Source: Acidobacteriota bacterium (GTDB lineage Bacteria; Acidobacteriota; Terriglobia; Terriglobales; Acidobacteriaceae). From it: DNA of 7,793 nt. A model generated the notes under the pieces. It did not search any database, was not told the DNA's origin, and worked only from the letters and a program-made list of their open reading frames with translations. The number at the start of each line of letters is the position of its first letter. The stretch's first letter is position 1. Location: contig JAJXYW010000316.1 in NCBI GenBank assembly GCA_021780415.1, positions 1 through 7,793 of the forward strand. Direction: 5' to 3'. Positions 7,171 to 7,793 of this stretch are shown here, one piece after another. The position numbers were made by a program, and so were the translations under genes.

Positions 7171-7454
7171 AAGACCTCACCCCAGCCAACCTCGACCACA
7201 TGACCCCCGAAGAGTTCGAGGCCTATCTCCCCGAGCTCTTCGAAGCCGGCGGCGGCAGCATCAGCAAGGACCCGCGCTTCGCAAACTTCTTCAAGGCCTA
7301 TCCCAACTGCGCCGCCCTGGTCAGCGATCTTGAAACCATCGCCGAGCAGGCCAAGAGCCTCTTCGAGCCCACCCACGAGCCCAGCGACACCGTCTGGTCC
7401 AACATCGCCAGCAAGCTCCAGCACGGCGTCGACGACGGCAGCGACGAAAGCTGA
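7167..7454 (+). CDS. Small soluble protein co-encoded with the sigma factor, putative anti-sigma factor
   Basis: This is a 95-residue acidic protein with no signal peptide or membrane segment. Residues 13-25 ([13 protein letters not shown]) and 36-66 ([20 protein letters not shown] to the AEQAKSLF helix) follow the helix pattern of zinc-type anti-sigma domains, where a His and a CxxC sit before the helix that packs on the sigma factor. Here only one cysteine (Cys48) is left, and the HxxxCxxC zinc motif is missing. Residues 74-84 ([11 protein letters not shown]) form a last amphipathic helix, followed by an acidic tail. The ATGA overlap with the ECF sigma gene and its strong ribosome binding site suggest stoichiometric production, as for sigma/anti-sigma pairs. 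The regulator role is inferred from context and layout; it is not proven by a motif. Confidence 0.8.
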   Translation: MKDLTPANLDHMTPEEFEAYLPELFEAGGGSISKDPRFANFFKAYPNCAALVSDLETIAEQAKSLFEPTHEPSDTVWSNIASKLQHGVDDGSDES

Positions 7455-7494
7455 CCCTCAGCCAACCATCCGTTGACCATCCACCAAGCTCCCT

Positions 7495-7554
7495 TCATCT
7501 CTCCAGTGCGCCCGGCGGCCTCACCCTTTGGCGCACTGGAGAGACCCGCAGTTT
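7495..7554 (+). repeat. Second, divergent copy of the dispersed repeat, with a perfect 15-bp inverted repeat
   Basis: Between the small gene and the PAS gene (222-bp gap) lies TCATCTC...CCTTTG...TGGAGAG.CC.GCAG.TT, the same order of motifs as at 5613-5667. Its arms 7498-7512 and 7530-7544 are perfectly complementary (15 bp, outer part TCTCTCCAG/CTGGAGAGA) around a 17-nt loop. The transcript should fold into a very stable hairpin. The 3' flank is ACCCGC rather than T-rich, so it is not a canonical intrinsic terminator, though it may slow transcription or protect the 3' end of the sigma operon mRNA. The heptamer array of the first copy is absent here. Confidence 0.7.
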
Positions 7555-7664
7555 GCGCGCCCGGATTCACAGCACCCCTGCTGAAGGTCTCGCTGCAATC
7601 TCCTCAAGTCTTTTCGCAACCCCATACAACCCCTTCCGCCCAATCGAGCATCGAGGGAGTTAGC

Positions 7665-7669
7665 GGAAG
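7665..7669 (+). promoter_or_regulatory. Ribosome binding site deciding a TTG start
   Basis: GGAAG lies 8 nt before TTG at 7678, ideal spacing. The in-frame ATGs at 7690 and 7693 have only GGAG directly abutting or 3 nt away, which is too close. Confidence 0.45.
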
Positions 7670-7677
7670 TTACTAAC

Positions 7678-7793
7678 TTGCAGACGGAGATGATGGAGCG
7701 CAAGCGCGCGGAAGAGGTCCTGCTGAAAGCAGGAGCTTTGCAGCACGCCATTTTCAACAGCGCCAACTTCTCCAGCATCGCCACCGACGCGCA
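7678..7793 (+). CDS. PAS-domain sensor protein, N-terminal fragment (runs off right edge)
   Basis: Only about 38 codons are visible. They encode a charged helix (LQTEMMERKRAEEVLLKAGA) leading into LQHAIFNSANFSSIATDA. That phrase, with its short coiled-coil lead, is the opening of a PAS (S-box) sensory domain, where 'AIFNSANFSSIATDAxG' precedes the ligand-binding core. Such domains sit at the front of histidine kinases, hybrid kinases and GGDEF/EAL proteins; which output domain follows cannot be seen. Start: TTG 7678 has the best ribosome binding site, ATG 7690 or 7693 are alternatives, and the frame is open further upstream without an obvious start. It lies 223 bp after the small sigma-partner gene, beyond the hairpin element, so it is probably a separate transcription unit. 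Confidence 0.65.
   Translation, partial: MQTEMMERKRAEEVLLKAGALQHAIFNSANFSSIATDA

Overview
The window looks like chromosomal DNA of a GC-rich, diderm soil bacterium, most likely an acidobacterium of the Terriglobales type (Granulicella, Terriglobus and Edaphobacter are comparable). That placement is inferred from strong C/G third-position bias, an outer-membrane biogenesis operon with a very long Omp85 protein, the style of the ECF sigma/small partner pair, and dispersed elements carrying TCATCTC...TGGAGAG and ATCCCCT motifs. It was not tested by any search.

Left half, minus strand (about 4857 down to 1): a tight three-gene envelope operon. It encodes an Omp85/BamA-TamA-type barrel protein with about seven POTRA repeats, a secreted SurA-like chaperone with no visible parvulin domain, and the N-terminal part of a TamB/AsmA-like inner-membrane-anchored protein that runs off the left edge. 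The gaps are 3 bp and then a 4-base ATGA overlap, so translation is probably coupled. Together the genes suggest an outer-membrane protein insertion or lipid transport module: periplasmic chaperone, barrel insertase and periplasm-spanning TamB bridge.

Middle, plus strand (5046-6278): a divergently transcribed ThiF/MoeB/HesA-family E1-like adenylyltransferase. Its ATG lies 7 nt after a TATACT -10 box, so the mRNA may be leaderless. Its ORF carries an in-frame insertion of about 140-150 bp made of a dispersed repeat plus four perfect ATCCCCT heptamers. The insertion falls just before the zinc-binding CxxC and the catalytic cysteine.

Right, plus strand (6496-7454): an ECF sigma factor gene overlapping (ATGA) a 95-residue soluble protein that may be its regulator. 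The next intergenic region holds a perfect 15-bp inverted repeat inside a second, divergent copy of the element found in the ThiF gene. At the right edge a PAS-domain sensor gene begins, probably at a TTG codon.

The most notable signals are the repeat element spliced in frame into a conserved enzyme gene together with its second copy, and the Omp85 - parvulin-less SurA - TamB operon. No CRISPR array, tRNA, rRNA, transposase or phage gene is visible.
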